This document shows, one piece after another, positions 15,575 to 24,310 of a stretch of DNA of 37,400 nt. Positions within the stretch are counted from its first letter, which is position 1; every line of letters begins with the position of its first letter. The stretch comes from Actinomycetes bacterium. Its GTDB lineage: Bacteria > Actinomycetota > Actinomycetes > Propionibacteriales > Propionibacteriaceae. The notes beneath the pieces were generated by a model. The model saw only the letters and a program-made list of their open reading frames with translations, did no database searches and was not told the origin of the DNA. Location: assembly GCA_029778515.1 (NCBI GenBank), contig JAKOQD010000256.1, forward strand, positions 1 through 37,400, written 5' to 3'. Position numbers and translations under genes: made by a program.

Positions 15575-15644
15575 GGGGCGTGCGGCGACGCACCGCCGGA
15601 TCTGCTGTGCTTGGCTTGGCTGCCGGACCTACCGGACGCACTGC

Positions 15645-15671
15645 GAGATCCCGGCCTGCACCGGGATGACG
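15645..15671. repeat. Dispersed palindromic repeat, copy A
   Basis: On the minus strand this 27-mer begins CGTCATCCCGGTGCAGG and continues with CCGGGATCTC. It is identical at 26 of 27 positions to 29272-29298 on the plus strand, and its core ATCCCGG...CCGGGAT is palindromic. It lies in the 174-bp gap between the ScyD-like gene and the regulator gene; the gap holds no other feature apart from the hairpin at its start. Confidence 0.65.
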
Positions 15672-15725
15672 CCGTGACGGTGACCAGGAACGACGTGGTC
15701 AAACCGACCAGGCAAGGGGACATCG

Positions 15726-16370
15726 TTGGCACACCGCTCCGGAAGCGAACTGCTCGCCCTGCACGGCGTCCGGGTACTCGGCGGCCCGAGCGTCGCCGCC
15801 GTTGCCGCGCGGTTCCGACTCGCCCCGACCGACGTTCGTGAGCACCTATTGGACGCGCAGGCCTACGGCTGGGTGAACCGTCACGAGCACTACGGCGAAA
15901 CCTGGTCGCTGACCGCGTCCGGGAAGGCCGAGGACGAGCGCCGCCTGGGCGCCGAACTGGACGCCGTGGGCTGCCGGGATGTGGTCACTGCCGCGCATCG
16001 CGCCTTCCTGCCGCTGAATCGCAGGCACGGTGAAGCCTGCACCCGCTGGCAGTTGCGTCCACAGCCCTGGGACGCCCTCGCCGCGAACGACCACACCGAC
16101 CTGCGCTGGGACCACGCCGTCCTCACCGACCTCGACGGAATCGATGCTGGGCTCACCCACGGCCTGGAACCGGTGGCCACCAAACTGGAGCGCTTCGGTG
16201 GCTATGCCCAGCTACACCGTCAAGCGCTGGTGAAGGTCCGCGGCGGCCACCCGGAGTGGCTGGACTCCCCCGCCGTCGAGTCCTGCCAGCTGATCTGGAT
16301 CCAGTTGCACGAAGACCTGCTCGCTACGCTCGGGATTCCCCGCGGCAGCGACACCGTGGCCCCAGAATGA
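15726..16370 (+). CDS. Winged-helix transcriptional regulator-like protein
   Basis: 214 residues. Residues 1-72 read as a winged helix-turn-helix (PSVAAVAARFRLAPTDVREHLLDAQAYGWV, then a wing TWSLTASGKAEDERRL). The rest is a helical region of unknown function with conserved-looking AFLPLNRRHGEACTRWQLRP and DLRWDHAVLTDLDGID segments. The TTG start is supported by AAGGGG at 15714-15719, 6 nt upstream. The next gene starts 4 nt after the stop, so the two are likely co-transcribed. I do not recognise the exact family; a MarR/PadR-like DNA-binding role is inferred from the N-terminal fold. Confidence 0.7.
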   Translation: MAHRSGSELLALHGVRVLGGPSVAAVAARFRLAPTDVREHLLDAQAYGWVNRHEHYGETWSLTASGKAEDERRLGAELDAVGCRDVVTAAHRAFLPLNRRHGEACTRWQLRPQPWDALAANDHTDLRWDHAVLTDLDGIDAGLTHGLEPVATKLERFGGYAQLHRQALVKVRGGHPEWLDSPAVESCQLIWIQLHEDLLATLGIPRGSDTVAPE

Positions 16371-16374
16371 ACCC

Positions 16375-16572
16375 ATGAAGTCCCTGCAGCAGAACCCATG
16401 CCAGACGAAGTGCGACTGGTATCCGACCGGCGAGGTGGTGGCCGAGGACCTGGTCTTCGCCTGCACCAGTTGCGGCAGCGAATGGACCCGGCAGGAGGGC
16501 TGGAAGCCGCGCAACCTGGACGGGTCAGTGGCCGCCGAGGTTGAGCTCGAGCTCGCTCGGGACGGCTCGTAA
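16375..16572 (+). CDS. Small Cys-rich (zinc-ribbon-like) protein
   Basis: 65 residues with two cysteine pairs, C9-xxx-C13 and C30-xx-C33 (ACTSCGSEW), suggesting a zinc-binding ribbon, plus an acidic C-terminus. It starts 4 nt after the winged-helix gene and is probably its operon partner. No Shine-Dalgarno is evident beyond the overlapping context. Function unknown. Confidence 0.65.
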   Translation: MKSLQQNPCQTKCDWYPTGEVVAEDLVFACTSCGSEWTRQEGWKPRNLDGSVAAEVELELARDGS

Positions 16573-16621
16573 CTCGACATCACCGGCCTGCGGCGCACTA
16601 GTCACTGTCTGGGGTGCCGAC

Positions 16622-16627
16622 CATACT
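16622..16627 (+). promoter_or_regulatory. Putative leaderless -10 for the TfoX-domain gene
   Basis: CATACT, 6 nt before the ATG at 16634. No ribosome site is present, in keeping with a leaderless mRNA. Confidence 0.35.
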
Positions 16628-16633
16628 GACGCC

Positions 16634-16996
16634 ATGGCCTACGACCAGGAACTCGCCGGACGCATCCGCGCCGCGCTCTCGTTCCAGACCGGCATCGTCG
16701 AGAAGTCGATGTTCGGCGGACGCGCGTTCCTGAAGGACGGTCACCTGCTCGCCAGCGCCAGCGGTCGTGGCGGCATGCTGCTGCGGGTGCAGCCGGAAGT
16801 CGCGTCCGCCCTGGTGGCGGAGGGGTCGGCCAGCTTCTTCATGATGCGCGGACGTGAACTGCCCGGCTGGTTGCACGTCGAGTTGGACCCGGCCGACGAA
16901 CGCCTGACCGCTTTCCTCGACCTGGGTCTCGCCTTCGTCGCCACCTTGGAAAGCAAAGCCGTGAACCGCCTGGGACCCGACCGCAGCCGGATGTGA
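16634..16996 (+). CDS. TfoX N-terminal domain protein
   Basis: 120 residues. Residues about 8-100 carry the TfoX_N pattern (KSMFGGRAFLKDGHLLAS, GGMLLRVQPE, FFMMRGRELPGWLHV). TfoX itself regulates competence in gammaproteobacteria, but stand-alone N-terminal domain proteins are common in actinobacteria and have no proven role. There is no C-terminal TfoX domain. It ends 4 nt before the M16 peptidase start, so the peptidase pair may be transcribed from the same promoter. Confidence 0.85.
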   Translation: MAYDQELAGRIRAALSFQTGIVEKSMFGGRAFLKDGHLLASASGRGGMLLRVQPEVASALVAEGSASFFMMRGRELPGWLHVELDPADERLTAFLDLGLAFVATLESKAVNRLGPDRSRM

Positions 16997-17000
16997 TGAG

Positions 17001-18332
17001 ATGGAGTACGTGCCCGAATCCGTGATCGCCTATCCGATCCACACCCGATCCCTCCCGAACGGACTGCGGGTGGTCGTCAGCCCCGACCACAGCGTGCCGG
17101 CGGTCGCAGTCAACCTCTGGTACGACGTGGGCTCGCGGAACGAGCGGCCCGGCGAACGCGGTTGGGCCCACTTGTTCGAGCACCTGATGTTCTCCGGCTC
17201 GGAACACGTCGCCAGCGGCGAGCACCTGAATGCACTTCAGGCGGTCGGCGGCATCGTCAACGCCACCACCTGGTTCGACCGCACCAACTACTTCGAGACG
17301 CTGCCCGTCGGCGCCCTCGAACTCGCCCTCTGGATGGAGGCCGATCGCCTCGCCACCCTGCCCGACCACCTCACCGAGGCTGCCGTCGACACGCAGCGCG
17401 AGGTCGTCAAGGAGGAGAAGCGGCAGCGCTACGACAACGTGCCCTACGGCGACGCCATGGAGCACCTGGTCGAACTGGCTTTCGGGCCCGAGCATCCGTA
17501 CGGCCACACCACGATCGGTTCGATGGCCGACCTCGACGGCGCCACCGTGGCCGGGGCGGCGAGCTTCTTCCGCACGCACTACCGGCCCGACAACGCCGTG
17601 CTTACCCTGGTCGGCGACATCACGCCGAAGGAAGCGTTCAAGAAGGCCGAACGCGCTTTCGGAAAGGTGCCGGGCGGAGCGGCCCGGACGTTCGGCGCGC
17701 TGAACTCTTCCCGGCCCAGCTCGCCAGCCAACCCGAGTGTGCCGCCCCTTGCCGGTACACCGACCCGGAAACTGAGCGGACGGGTGCCCGCTGCGGCCAC
17801 CTACTTCGCCTGGCGACTCCCCCCGCGCGACACCCCCGCCTTCGACGCCTGCGACCTGGCGCTGGCGGCGCTGGGGGCCGGGCAGACTTCACGGCTGCAC
17901 CAGAGACTCGTCCGGGAGCAGCAGGTGGCCGCCGGCGCCGGCGCGTCCGCCCTGCCGCTGATCGCAGGCAACTCCCTCGGACTGGTGCAGGTGCGCTCGC
18001 TTCCCGGCGATGGTGGCGCGGCTGCAGCCGCCGCGGCGCTGGCCGAGGTGGAGCGGCTGGCCGAAACCGGTCCGACCCAAGCTGAACTCGACCGCGCGAA
18101 GATCCAGTTCGAGCGCGAATGGCTCACCCAACTGTCCAGGTTCGACGCCCGCGCCGACACCATCAGTGCGTTCGCGGTGCTCCACGGCGACCCCGAACGC
18201 ATCAACCGTCGGCTCGACGAGGTGCGTTCGATCAACCTTGACGATGTGGCCCGGGCGTGCGCCACCTATCTCCAACCCGCGCAGCGTGCCCAGCTCGACT
18301 ACAGCCAGGAGGCAGATCATGCGGAAGGCTGA
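17001..18332 (+). CDS. M16 zinc peptidase, catalytic subunit
   Basis: 443 residues. The inverted zinc motif HLFEH gives H57, E60 and H61; the third ligand is probably E138 in EVVKEEKRQ, 77 residues after H61 as in pitrilysin-type enzymes. Upstream NLWYDVGSRNE and downstream GGIVNATTWFDRTNYFETLP are typical of M16B/M16C peptidases. No signal peptide is seen, so it is likely cytosolic. It overlaps the next M16 gene by 14 bp, and the two proteins probably form a heterodimer like mitochondrial processing peptidase. Substrate unknown. Confidence 0.92.
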   Translation: MEYVPESVIAYPIHTRSLPNGLRVVVSPDHSVPAVAVNLWYDVGSRNERPGERGWAHLFEHLMFSGSEHVASGEHLNALQAVGGIVNATTWFDRTNYFETLPVGALELALWMEADRLATLPDHLTEAAVDTQREVVKEEKRQRYDNVPYGDAMEHLVELAFGPEHPYGHTTIGSMADLDGATVAGAASFFRTHYRPDNAVLTLVGDITPKEAFKKAERAFGKVPGGAARTFGALNSSRPSSPANPSVPPLAGTPTRKLSGRVPAAATYFAWRLPPRDTPAFDACDLALAALGAGQTSRLHQRLVREQQVAAGAGASALPLIAGNSLGLVQVRSLPGDGGAAAAAAALAEVERLAETGPTQAELDRAKIQFEREWLTQLSRFDARADTISAFAVLHGDPERINRRLDEVRSINLDDVARACATYLQPAQRAQLDYSQEADHAEG

Positions 18333-19656
18333 CCAGCGTCCGCCGGTGAAGGCCGCGCCGCTGTGGCACTTCCCCGAGCCCGCCAAGTTGTGGCTCGACA
18401 ACGGCTTCGAAGTGCTCGCCAACCATCGGCCCGGGCAGTACGTCGCGTCCATCGCCATCGTGCTGGACGCACCGCTGAGCGAGGAGCCCGCGGAGATCGA
18501 GGGGGTGGCGACCATCACCCAGCGCTGCCTCGACGAGGGCACCCGCACTCATCCCGGCGCCGGCTTCGCCGAAGCGTTGGAGGACATCGGCGCGATCCTC
18601 GGGGGTAGTGCGGGCTATTCTGCCAGCGAGCTGTCCTGCGACGTGCCGGTGAGCCGCCTGCCGCAGGCGTTGCGACTACTCGCCGAAGCCGTGCGCGAAC
18701 CGGAGCTGCGGCCCGACGACATCCAGCGCCACCAGACCCTCCGGCTGGCTGAGATCGAGAACACGCTGGCCAACTCGACCCAGCGGGCCCAACTGGCTTT
18801 CCGCGCGGCCTGCGTCCCGGGACGCTTCCGCTCGGCGCGGATGGCCGGTGGGCAGGCTGCCACGGTCAGCCAGGTCACCGTGGACGATGTGGCCGCCTTC
18901 CATCGGCGCTACTACCGTCCGGACGGCACCACCCTGATCGTCTCCGGCGACCTGACCAAGGCGGTGTTCCGCGAAGCGGAAGCCGTCTTCGGTGATTGGG
19001 ACGTGCCGGCCCCGAACACCGTTCGGCACCAGTCGCCGGTCTCCCGGCGTCCGCACTGCTGGCTGATCGACCGACCCGGTGCCGTCCAGGCGGACGTCCG
19101 GCTGGGCACTTTCGGGATCGACCGTGGCGACCCCCGCTGGGCGGACGTGCAGGTGGCCACCTATGCGCTCGGTGGCGCCTTCCTGAGCCGACTGAACCGC
19201 GAACTACGCGAGGAACTGGGCTACACCTATGGCGCGCACCTGGTGAACACGCCGATGCGCGATGGCGGCCTGATCTCGGTACAGGGGTCGTTCCGTACCG
19301 AGGTGGTTGCGGACGCGGTCAGTCGCGCGCGTGACCTACTGAACGTGGCCAACCGCCCGTTCACCAGCACCGAGGTGGCGGACGCGGTCGCCTACGCCAA
19401 CGGGGTGTCGCCACTGCGCTACTCCACAGCGCAGGGCGTGACCGATCGGATCGCCACCCTGGTCGCGGACGGCGTGAACCCGGATTTCGTGAACACCAAT
19501 GCGCTGGCCCTTACTCGGGTGACCCCCGAATCGGCGACGCAGGCGATCACTGAACTGCTGCCTCCCGACCAGCTGTCGCTCGTGGTCGTCGGGGACGCCG
19601 CTCAGCTCGCCGAGCCGTTGCGCGACGCGGGCTGGACGATGTCCGTCAAGCCCTGA
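18319..19656 (+). CDS. M16 peptidase-like subunit lacking the zinc site
   Basis: 445 residues. It has the M16 fold (GVATITQRCLDEGTRTHPGAGFAEALEDIGA, FLSRLNRELREELGYTYG) but the position of the HxxEH motif reads ITQRC, so it cannot bind zinc in the usual way. It is the expected inactive partner of the upstream peptidase, where such subunits help bind substrate. An AGGAGG at 18307-18312, 6 nt before ATG 18319, fixes the start even though the reading frame is open farther upstream. Its stop is convergent with UPF0182. Confidence 0.9.
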   Translation: MRKADQRPPVKAAPLWHFPEPAKLWLDNGFEVLANHRPGQYVASIAIVLDAPLSEEPAEIEGVATITQRCLDEGTRTHPGAGFAEALEDIGAILGGSAGYSASELSCDVPVSRLPQALRLLAEAVREPELRPDDIQRHQTLRLAEIENTLANSTQRAQLAFRAACVPGRFRSARMAGGQAATVSQVTVDDVAAFHRRYYRPDGTTLIVSGDLTKAVFREAEAVFGDWDVPAPNTVRHQSPVSRRPHCWLIDRPGAVQADVRLGTFGIDRGDPRWADVQVATYALGGAFLSRLNRELREELGYTYGAHLVNTPMRDGGLISVQGSFRTEVVADAVSRARDLLNVANRPFTSTEVADAVAYANGVSPLRYSTAQGVTDRIATLVADGVNPDFVNTNALALTRVTPESATQAITELLPPDQLSLVVVGDAAQLAEPLRDAGWTMSVKP

Positions 19657-19671
19657 GCCTTGGCCCGCCGA

Positions 19672-19690
19672 CGTCTCGACAAGATCGACC
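19672..19690. repeat. REP-like 19-bp element, copy 4
   Basis: On the minus strand GGTCGATCTTGTCGAGACG, matching 289-307 at 15 of 19 positions. It fills most of the 43-bp gap between the convergent M16 subunit and UPF0182 genes. Confidence 0.5.
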
Positions 19691-19699
19691 AGCAGGCTC

Positions 19700-22600
19700 C
19701 TAGCGCTGGCCCAGTTTCTCCAGGGCGGTGGCGACCGCCTCCTTGGCTGCGGTGACCTGCTTCTGGTACTCGGCGAGATCACCGTTGCGCAACGCTGCCT
19801 CGGCCGCGGTGAAGGCGGTCTCGGCAGCCTGCATAGCCTCGGTCGCGGCCTTCTGGTCGGCGGGCGTGACCTCGGTGGGCTCAGCCGGTGTGGTCGGCTC
19901 CGTCGGGTTGTTCGGGTTTTCGGGCACCGGGTTCTCACCGGTGTCCGCACCGGCGTCGCCGGAGAACACCTGGTCGAGCGCAGCTTGCAGGGTGCTGCCG
20001 ATGCCGACGTGCTCGCCGAAACGCACCGCGACGTACTGCAGCGCCGGGTAGGTGCCCGAGCCCGATCCGGACTCCCGGATCGTGTAGATCGGCATCACGT
20101 AGAGCAGGCCGCTGCCCATCGGAAGGGTCAGCAGGTTGCCGTACTGGGCGGCCGCCGAACCCTGGTTCAGGTAGGGCCGCATCACCTCGGCGAACTTCTG
20201 GTCGGTGGTCATCGCGGTCAGGGTCTGGCTGGGACCGGCGATCTGGTGGGTGTCCGACATCCGCAGCACGCGCATCCGGCCGTAGTCGGGGCTGCTCGCC
20301 TCGGCCACCACCGAGATGTAGGACGCGAGGTTCGCGCGTCCGTTGGGCACGAACACGCCGGTCTGGCTGAACACTGGCGACGCGTCTCCGGGCCACTTGA
20401 TCGACAGGTAGTAGGGCGGCTCAGCCGGACCGGACCGAGCCGTCTCAGCGCTCTGGCCGGGGGTCGTCAGGGTGGGATCGGCAGGCACCTGCCAGAGGTC
20501 GGACTGCTGGTACCACGAGTTCGGGTCAGTCATGTGGTAGCGCGTGAGCAACTGGCGCTGCACCTTGAACAGGTCCTCGGGGTAGCGCAGGTGAGCCATC
20601 AGGTCGGTGGAGATGTCCGCCTTCGCCTTGACCGTGCCAGGGAACGCCTTCATGTACGACTGCAGGATCGGGTCCTCGGCCTCCCACGCGTACAGGTCGA
20701 CCGTGCCGTTGCTGGCGTCCACGACGGCCTTCACCGAGTTGCGCAGGTAGTTGACCTGTCCCTCGACCTGGGTGCCGACGGCGTCGGACTGGGAATCGGT
20801 CGTGGCCGCTCGCAGTGAGGTGAGCTGGCTGTTCGGATAGTTGGCGGTCGTCGTGTACGCATCCACGATCCAGACCAGGCGTCCGTCAACCACTGCCGGG
20901 TAGACGTTGGAATCCAGGGTCAGCCAGGGCGCGACCTCGGCGACACGCTCCTTGGGCGTTCGGTTGTACAGGATCTTGGACGCCGCGTTCACCCGGTCGG
21001 ACAGCAGGAAGTTCCAGTCGGCGAAGTGCGCCGCGTAGAGGACCCGGGTGAACAGGTCGCCGATCGGCACGCCGCCGGTACCGGCGTAGACGTTGTTCAC
21101 CTCGCCGGCACCCTGACCGCCGCCAGGACTGTCGAACTCGATCGGAGCCTGGCCGGGAAGCCGTCCGACGATCGCGAAAGTGGTGCTCTTCTCGCCGAAG
21201 TAGATGCGTCCCTCGTAGTCAGGCAGTACGCCTTCGGGCGGAAGGTTCTTCTCGATCCAGACTGGCTCACCGGCCGCACTGCGCTGGTTGCCGTAGGCAG
21301 CGACCATGCCGTAGCCGTGGGTGTAAACGGTGTGCAGGTTGTTCCAGGCCTGGTCGGGCAGCCCGGCGATGTTGATCTCCCGAGCCGCGACGACGGCGTC
21401 GGTCTCCTTGCCGTCGATCACGTAGCGGTCCACGTCCAGGACCTCGGGGAAGGTGTAGTAGCCACGCAACTGCTGCTGGTTCTCGAAGGTGCGCGGCACC
21501 ACTGCCGGGTCTATCAGCCGAATGCCGGGCAGCGCCTCAGCGTCCTCCTTCAGTTGCCCCTTGCTGACCTGGGTGACCGCTTCGTACTCCTCCACCTCGG
21601 TGTCGGCGATGTCGTAGGCGGTGCGGGTCGCTTCGAGGTGCGCTTGGATGTACGGCCGCTCGAAGTCCGGCTCGTTGGGCTTCACCTGGAAACCCTGCAT
21701 GATCATCGGGTAGGCGACGCTGAGGATCAGGCTGGAGACGAGCAGCAACACCAGGGCGGTGATCGGGAGCGTCCAGCGCTTCAGGAATCCGTTGGCGAAG
21801 AACAGCGCGGCGCACACGAAGGCGATGATCGCCAGCACCAGCTTGGCGTTGAATCGGGAGTGCGCGTCGGTGTACTGGATGCCGGTGAACAGTGCGTCCG
21901 GTTGCAGCAGCAGGCCGTAGCGGTCGAGCAGGGTCTGCAGGCCATAACCGACCAGCAGCAGCCCACCGAGGATCGAGAGGTGGATCCGGGCGGCGTTCCC
22001 GCGTCCGCTCTGCCCACGATCACGTCCGCCGACAATCCCGCCGACGGCGAAGTGCACGACCGCAGCAGCGACCAGCCCGAAGAACAGTGCGCTCATGATG
22101 AAGGCCAACAGGTCGCGCAGGATCGGGTACTCGAACACGTAGAAGCCGATGTCCATCCCGAAGTACGGGTCGGTGGTGCCGAACGGAGTGCGGTTCCACC
22201 AGGCCAGGTACTCCATCGACTGGCTGAGCACGGACGTGCCGGCGATCAACCCGAGGAACACCGAAGGCACCAGGATCGCCACCCAGATGTTCGCTTCGAG
22301 CAGGTCACGGTAGCGGTCGAGGACGGCGCTCTGCCCGGTGCGGCGGGTCTCGGGACGCAGCCGGAAGGCGATCCACATGTTCAGGCCGACCGAGAGCGCC
22401 ATCACCACGAAGAAGATGGCGAAGAGCAGCACCTGTGCCAGCAGTTGGGTGGTGAACACCTGCGGGAACGCCACCGAATCGAACCACAGCTTCCGGGTCC
22501 ACAACTCGGCGAAGATGATGAACCCGGTCACCAGCACGCCGACCACCGCGATCGTCGGTAGCAGGGGACTCCGCCGCACGGCCTGGGACGCCACGTTCAC
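19700..22600 (-). CDS. UPF0182-family large membrane protein
   Basis: 966 residues. Seven predicted membrane helices occupy the first 300 residues (for example about 13-33, 52-79 and 104-124). A large extracytoplasmic region follows and carries the family blocks NNLHTVYTHGYG, YFGEKSTTFAIVGR and GDLFTRVLYAAHFADWNFLLS. The C-terminus has an acidic Pro/Thr linker (NPNNPTEPTTPAEPTE) and an Ala-rich helix. The GTG start has AGGAG 5 nt upstream. Function of UPF0182 is unknown. It is the third gene after the PDZ-S16 protease and PPA1309 genes; the mycobacterial orthologue also lies next to that protease gene. Confidence 0.92.
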   Translation of the reverse strand: MNVASQAVRRSPLLPTIAVVGVLVTGFIIFAELWTRKLWFDSVAFPQVFTTQLLAQVLLFAIFFVVMALSVGLNMWIAFRLRPETRRTGQSAVLDRYRDLLEANIWVAILVPSVFLGLIAGTSVLSQSMEYLAWWNRTPFGTTDPYFGMDIGFYVFEYPILRDLLAFIMSALFFGLVAAAVVHFAVGGIVGGRDRGQSGRGNAARIHLSILGGLLLVGYGLQTLLDRYGLLLQPDALFTGIQYTDAHSRFNAKLVLAIIAFVCAALFFANGFLKRWTLPITALVLLLVSSLILSVAYPMIMQGFQVKPNEPDFERPYIQAHLEATRTAYDIADTEVEEYEAVTQVSKGQLKEDAEALPGIRLIDPAVVPRTFENQQQLRGYYTFPEVLDVDRYVIDGKETDAVVAAREINIAGLPDQAWNNLHTVYTHGYGMVAAYGNQRSAAGEPVWIEKNLPPEGVLPDYEGRIYFGEKSTTFAIVGRLPGQAPIEFDSPGGGQGAGEVNNVYAGTGGVPIGDLFTRVLYAAHFADWNFLLSDRVNAASKILYNRTPKERVAEVAPWLTLDSNVYPAVVDGRLVWIVDAYTTTANYPNSQLTSLRAATTDSQSDAVGTQVEGQVNYLRNSVKAVVDASNGTVDLYAWEAEDPILQSYMKAFPGTVKAKADISTDLMAHLRYPEDLFKVQRQLLTRYHMTDPNSWYQQSDLWQVPADPTLTTPGQSAETARSGPAEPPYYLSIKWPGDASPVFSQTGVFVPNGRANLASYISVVAEASSPDYGRMRVLRMSDTHQIAGPSQTLTAMTTDQKFAEVMRPYLNQGSAAAQYGNLLTLPMGSGLLYVMPIYTIRESGSGSGTYPALQYVAVRFGEHVGIGSTLQAALDQVFSGDAGADTGENPVPENPNNPTEPTTPAEPTEVTPADQKAATEAMQAAETAFTAAEAALRNGDLAEYQKQVTAAKEAVATALEKLGQR

Positions 22601-22641
22601 CCGATCTCCTAAAGCTTCAACACCAGCGTTGGTACCGGTGT

Positions 22642-23151
22642 TCAGTCCAATGTATGTGCCAGTGCCGAAGCGAGCGCTGGAACGAGATCGGCACCACCCA
22701 ACAGTTCGCCTTCGGAGTCATCGGACGGGCGCACGCGGGCCACCGAATGCCGCCCCCCGTCCCTGGTCACCCCGACCACTACGCGCAGGTCGATTCGCTT
22801 GGGGTGGGTGGCGACCAGCTCGGCGGCAGCCTGCGGATCATCGGGCAGGTCGGCTTCGGCGTCCGCCGGAAGGAAGGAACGTTCCAGGGCGAGCGCGCAC
22901 CCGGAGACCGTGGTCGGCCAGGCGATCCGGCTCAGCGTCACCGCGAGGTCGTCGCCGGCGTGGAACTCCTCCTGCTCGATGGAGGAGAGGCCGTCGGCGA
23001 AGCCGCCCTGCAGGTGTTCGGCGAGACTCGGCTCGGCCGCGATCAGGTCGGCGGTGGGCACCAGGGCGAACAGTCGCGCCGGCTGGTCCCAGCCGGATCG
23101 CCCGACATGGCGCTCCACCTCGATCAGGGCAGCGGTCAACGCTTCGGACAT
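22642..23151 (-). CDS. PPA1309-family protein
   Basis: 169 residues, cytosolic, no cofactor motif. Conserved-looking stretches are SGWDQPARLFALVPTADL, EQEEF, IAWPTTVSGCALALERSFLP and VARVRPSDD. I recognise it as the actinobacterial PPA1309 family, whose function is unknown. The ATG at 23151 overlaps the stop of the protease gene (ATGA); an in-frame ATG at 23157 would add two residues. It sits between the protease and UPF0182 genes in one operon. Confidence 0.85.
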   Translation of the reverse strand: MSEALTAALIEVERHVGRSGWDQPARLFALVPTADLIAAEPSLAEHLQGGFADGLSSIEQEEFHAGDDLAVTLSRIAWPTTVSGCALALERSFLPADAEADLPDDPQAAAELVATHPKRIDLRVVVGVTRDGGRHSVARVRPSDDSEGELLGGADLVPALASALAHTLD

Positions 23152-24203
23152 CAGCACCCCGCTACCGAGTCGGCCTCGGCCGGGTCAGCGAGCTTGGCCA
23201 GGGAGTCGGTCGCTTCGGCCAGCGTGTCCACCGGCAGCAGCCGGATCGACGGGTCGGGCGTGCCCGCGTCCGCGCAATTCGCCCGGGGCAGCACGAAGAT
23301 CGTCGCGTGATCAGTCACCGCGGCTGCGATCTTCTCCTGCACGCCGCCGATCGCGCCGACGTTGCCTTCGGAGCTAACCGTCCCGGTGCCGGCGATCACC
23401 CGGCCAGCGGCGATGTCGGCCGAAACCAGCCGATCACTGATCGCCAGCGCGAACATCAGTCCGGCGCTGGAGCCGCCGACCGCAGGGTCGACCGCGAACT
23501 CGACCGTGGGCGCGTAGCTGTAACCGACGTCCATGTTGATGCCCACGATCGGCTTGTCCGGCTCATTGGTGGTCGCCCGCGTCGTCACGGTGAGCTTGAG
23601 CATCAGGTCGTTGCGCAGCACGGTGAACAGCACCGGATCTCCAGGGTGCCGATTGTCGTTGAGGATCATGTCCCGCACATCCTGGACGGTATGGGTCGCG
23701 GTGCCGTCCACCGCCTTGATCAGGTCGCCGGGTTCGAGGATGCCGACGGACGCACCGGAGGTGAAGACCTCAGCGACCCGCGGCCAGCTGGTCACTTCGA
23801 TGCCGGACTGCCGCAGGCCGGCGACGACCGCATCGGACTGCGATTCCACCATGCGCTGGGATTCGACCTGGCTGATCTCAGTCGCGTCCTTGCCGGGCTG
23901 GTAAACCGCGTCCTTCGGCAACACCTCGCGCGCGGGCAGCCAGTAGGCGAACAGGACTTCCGGGAGGCTAAGCGTCACTCCGGGGGCGGTGACCGAAACG
24001 GTGGTCATGCGCAGTTCGCCCGAGGTCGGGAAGGTCCGGGCACCCGAGATCGTGATCGCTTCGCGCTCCCCCACCCGTCCGAGCAGGTCCGCGGTCGAAC
24101 CCGGAGCCCAGGTGACGTACGGCACCGGGATGATCGCAATCAGGGCCGCGAGCACGACGAACAGCGCAGCCGACACCGCGGCCGTCCAGGTCTGCTTGGT
24201 CAA
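23151..24203 (-). CDS. Membrane-anchored PDZ-S16 (Lon-type) protease
   Basis: 350 residues. One membrane helix near the N-terminus (7-25), then an extracytoplasmic region with a PDZ domain (about 125-205, GASVGILEPGDLIKAVDGT) and an S16 domain with the Ser-Lys dyad S246 (GGSSAG) and K291 (GGVQEKIAAA). It resembles YlbL and mycobacterial Rv3194c. The TTG at 24203 is preferred because AGAGGG lies 5 nt upstream and the TM helix follows at once. The frame stays open to an ATG at 24284, but that extension would run into the divergent promoter region. Confidence 0.9.
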   Translation of the reverse strand: MTKQTWTAAVSAALFVVLAALIAIIPVPYVTWAPGSTADLLGRVGEREAITISGARTFPTSGELRMTTVSVTAPGVTLSLPEVLFAYWLPAREVLPKDAVYQPGKDATEISQVESQRMVESQSDAVVAGLRQSGIEVTSWPRVAEVFTSGASVGILEPGDLIKAVDGTATHTVQDVRDMILNDNRHPGDPVLFTVLRNDLMLKLTVTTRATTNEPDKPIVGINMDVGYSYAPTVEFAVDPAVGGSSAGLMFALAISDRLVSADIAAGRVIAGTGTVSSEGNVGAIGGVQEKIAAAVTDHATIFVLPRANCADAGTPDPSIRLLPVDTLAEATDSLAKLADPAEADSVAGC

Positions 24204-24310
24204 GATCGCCCTCTCGGGTGCTAGTACTTCGAGGTCCGAGGCTACACCGGCGCCTGGAGTCCAAGCTTGGCAGGTGTTGGACAATGGAGGCCACGAGACG
24301 AGGAGTTGCG

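Noticed and set aside
14068..15726. Integrated element using the tRNA-fMet gene as attachment site
   Set aside because: No integrase gene and no repeat of the tRNA 3' end is visible downstream; the following gene is a chromosomal-type secreted protein.
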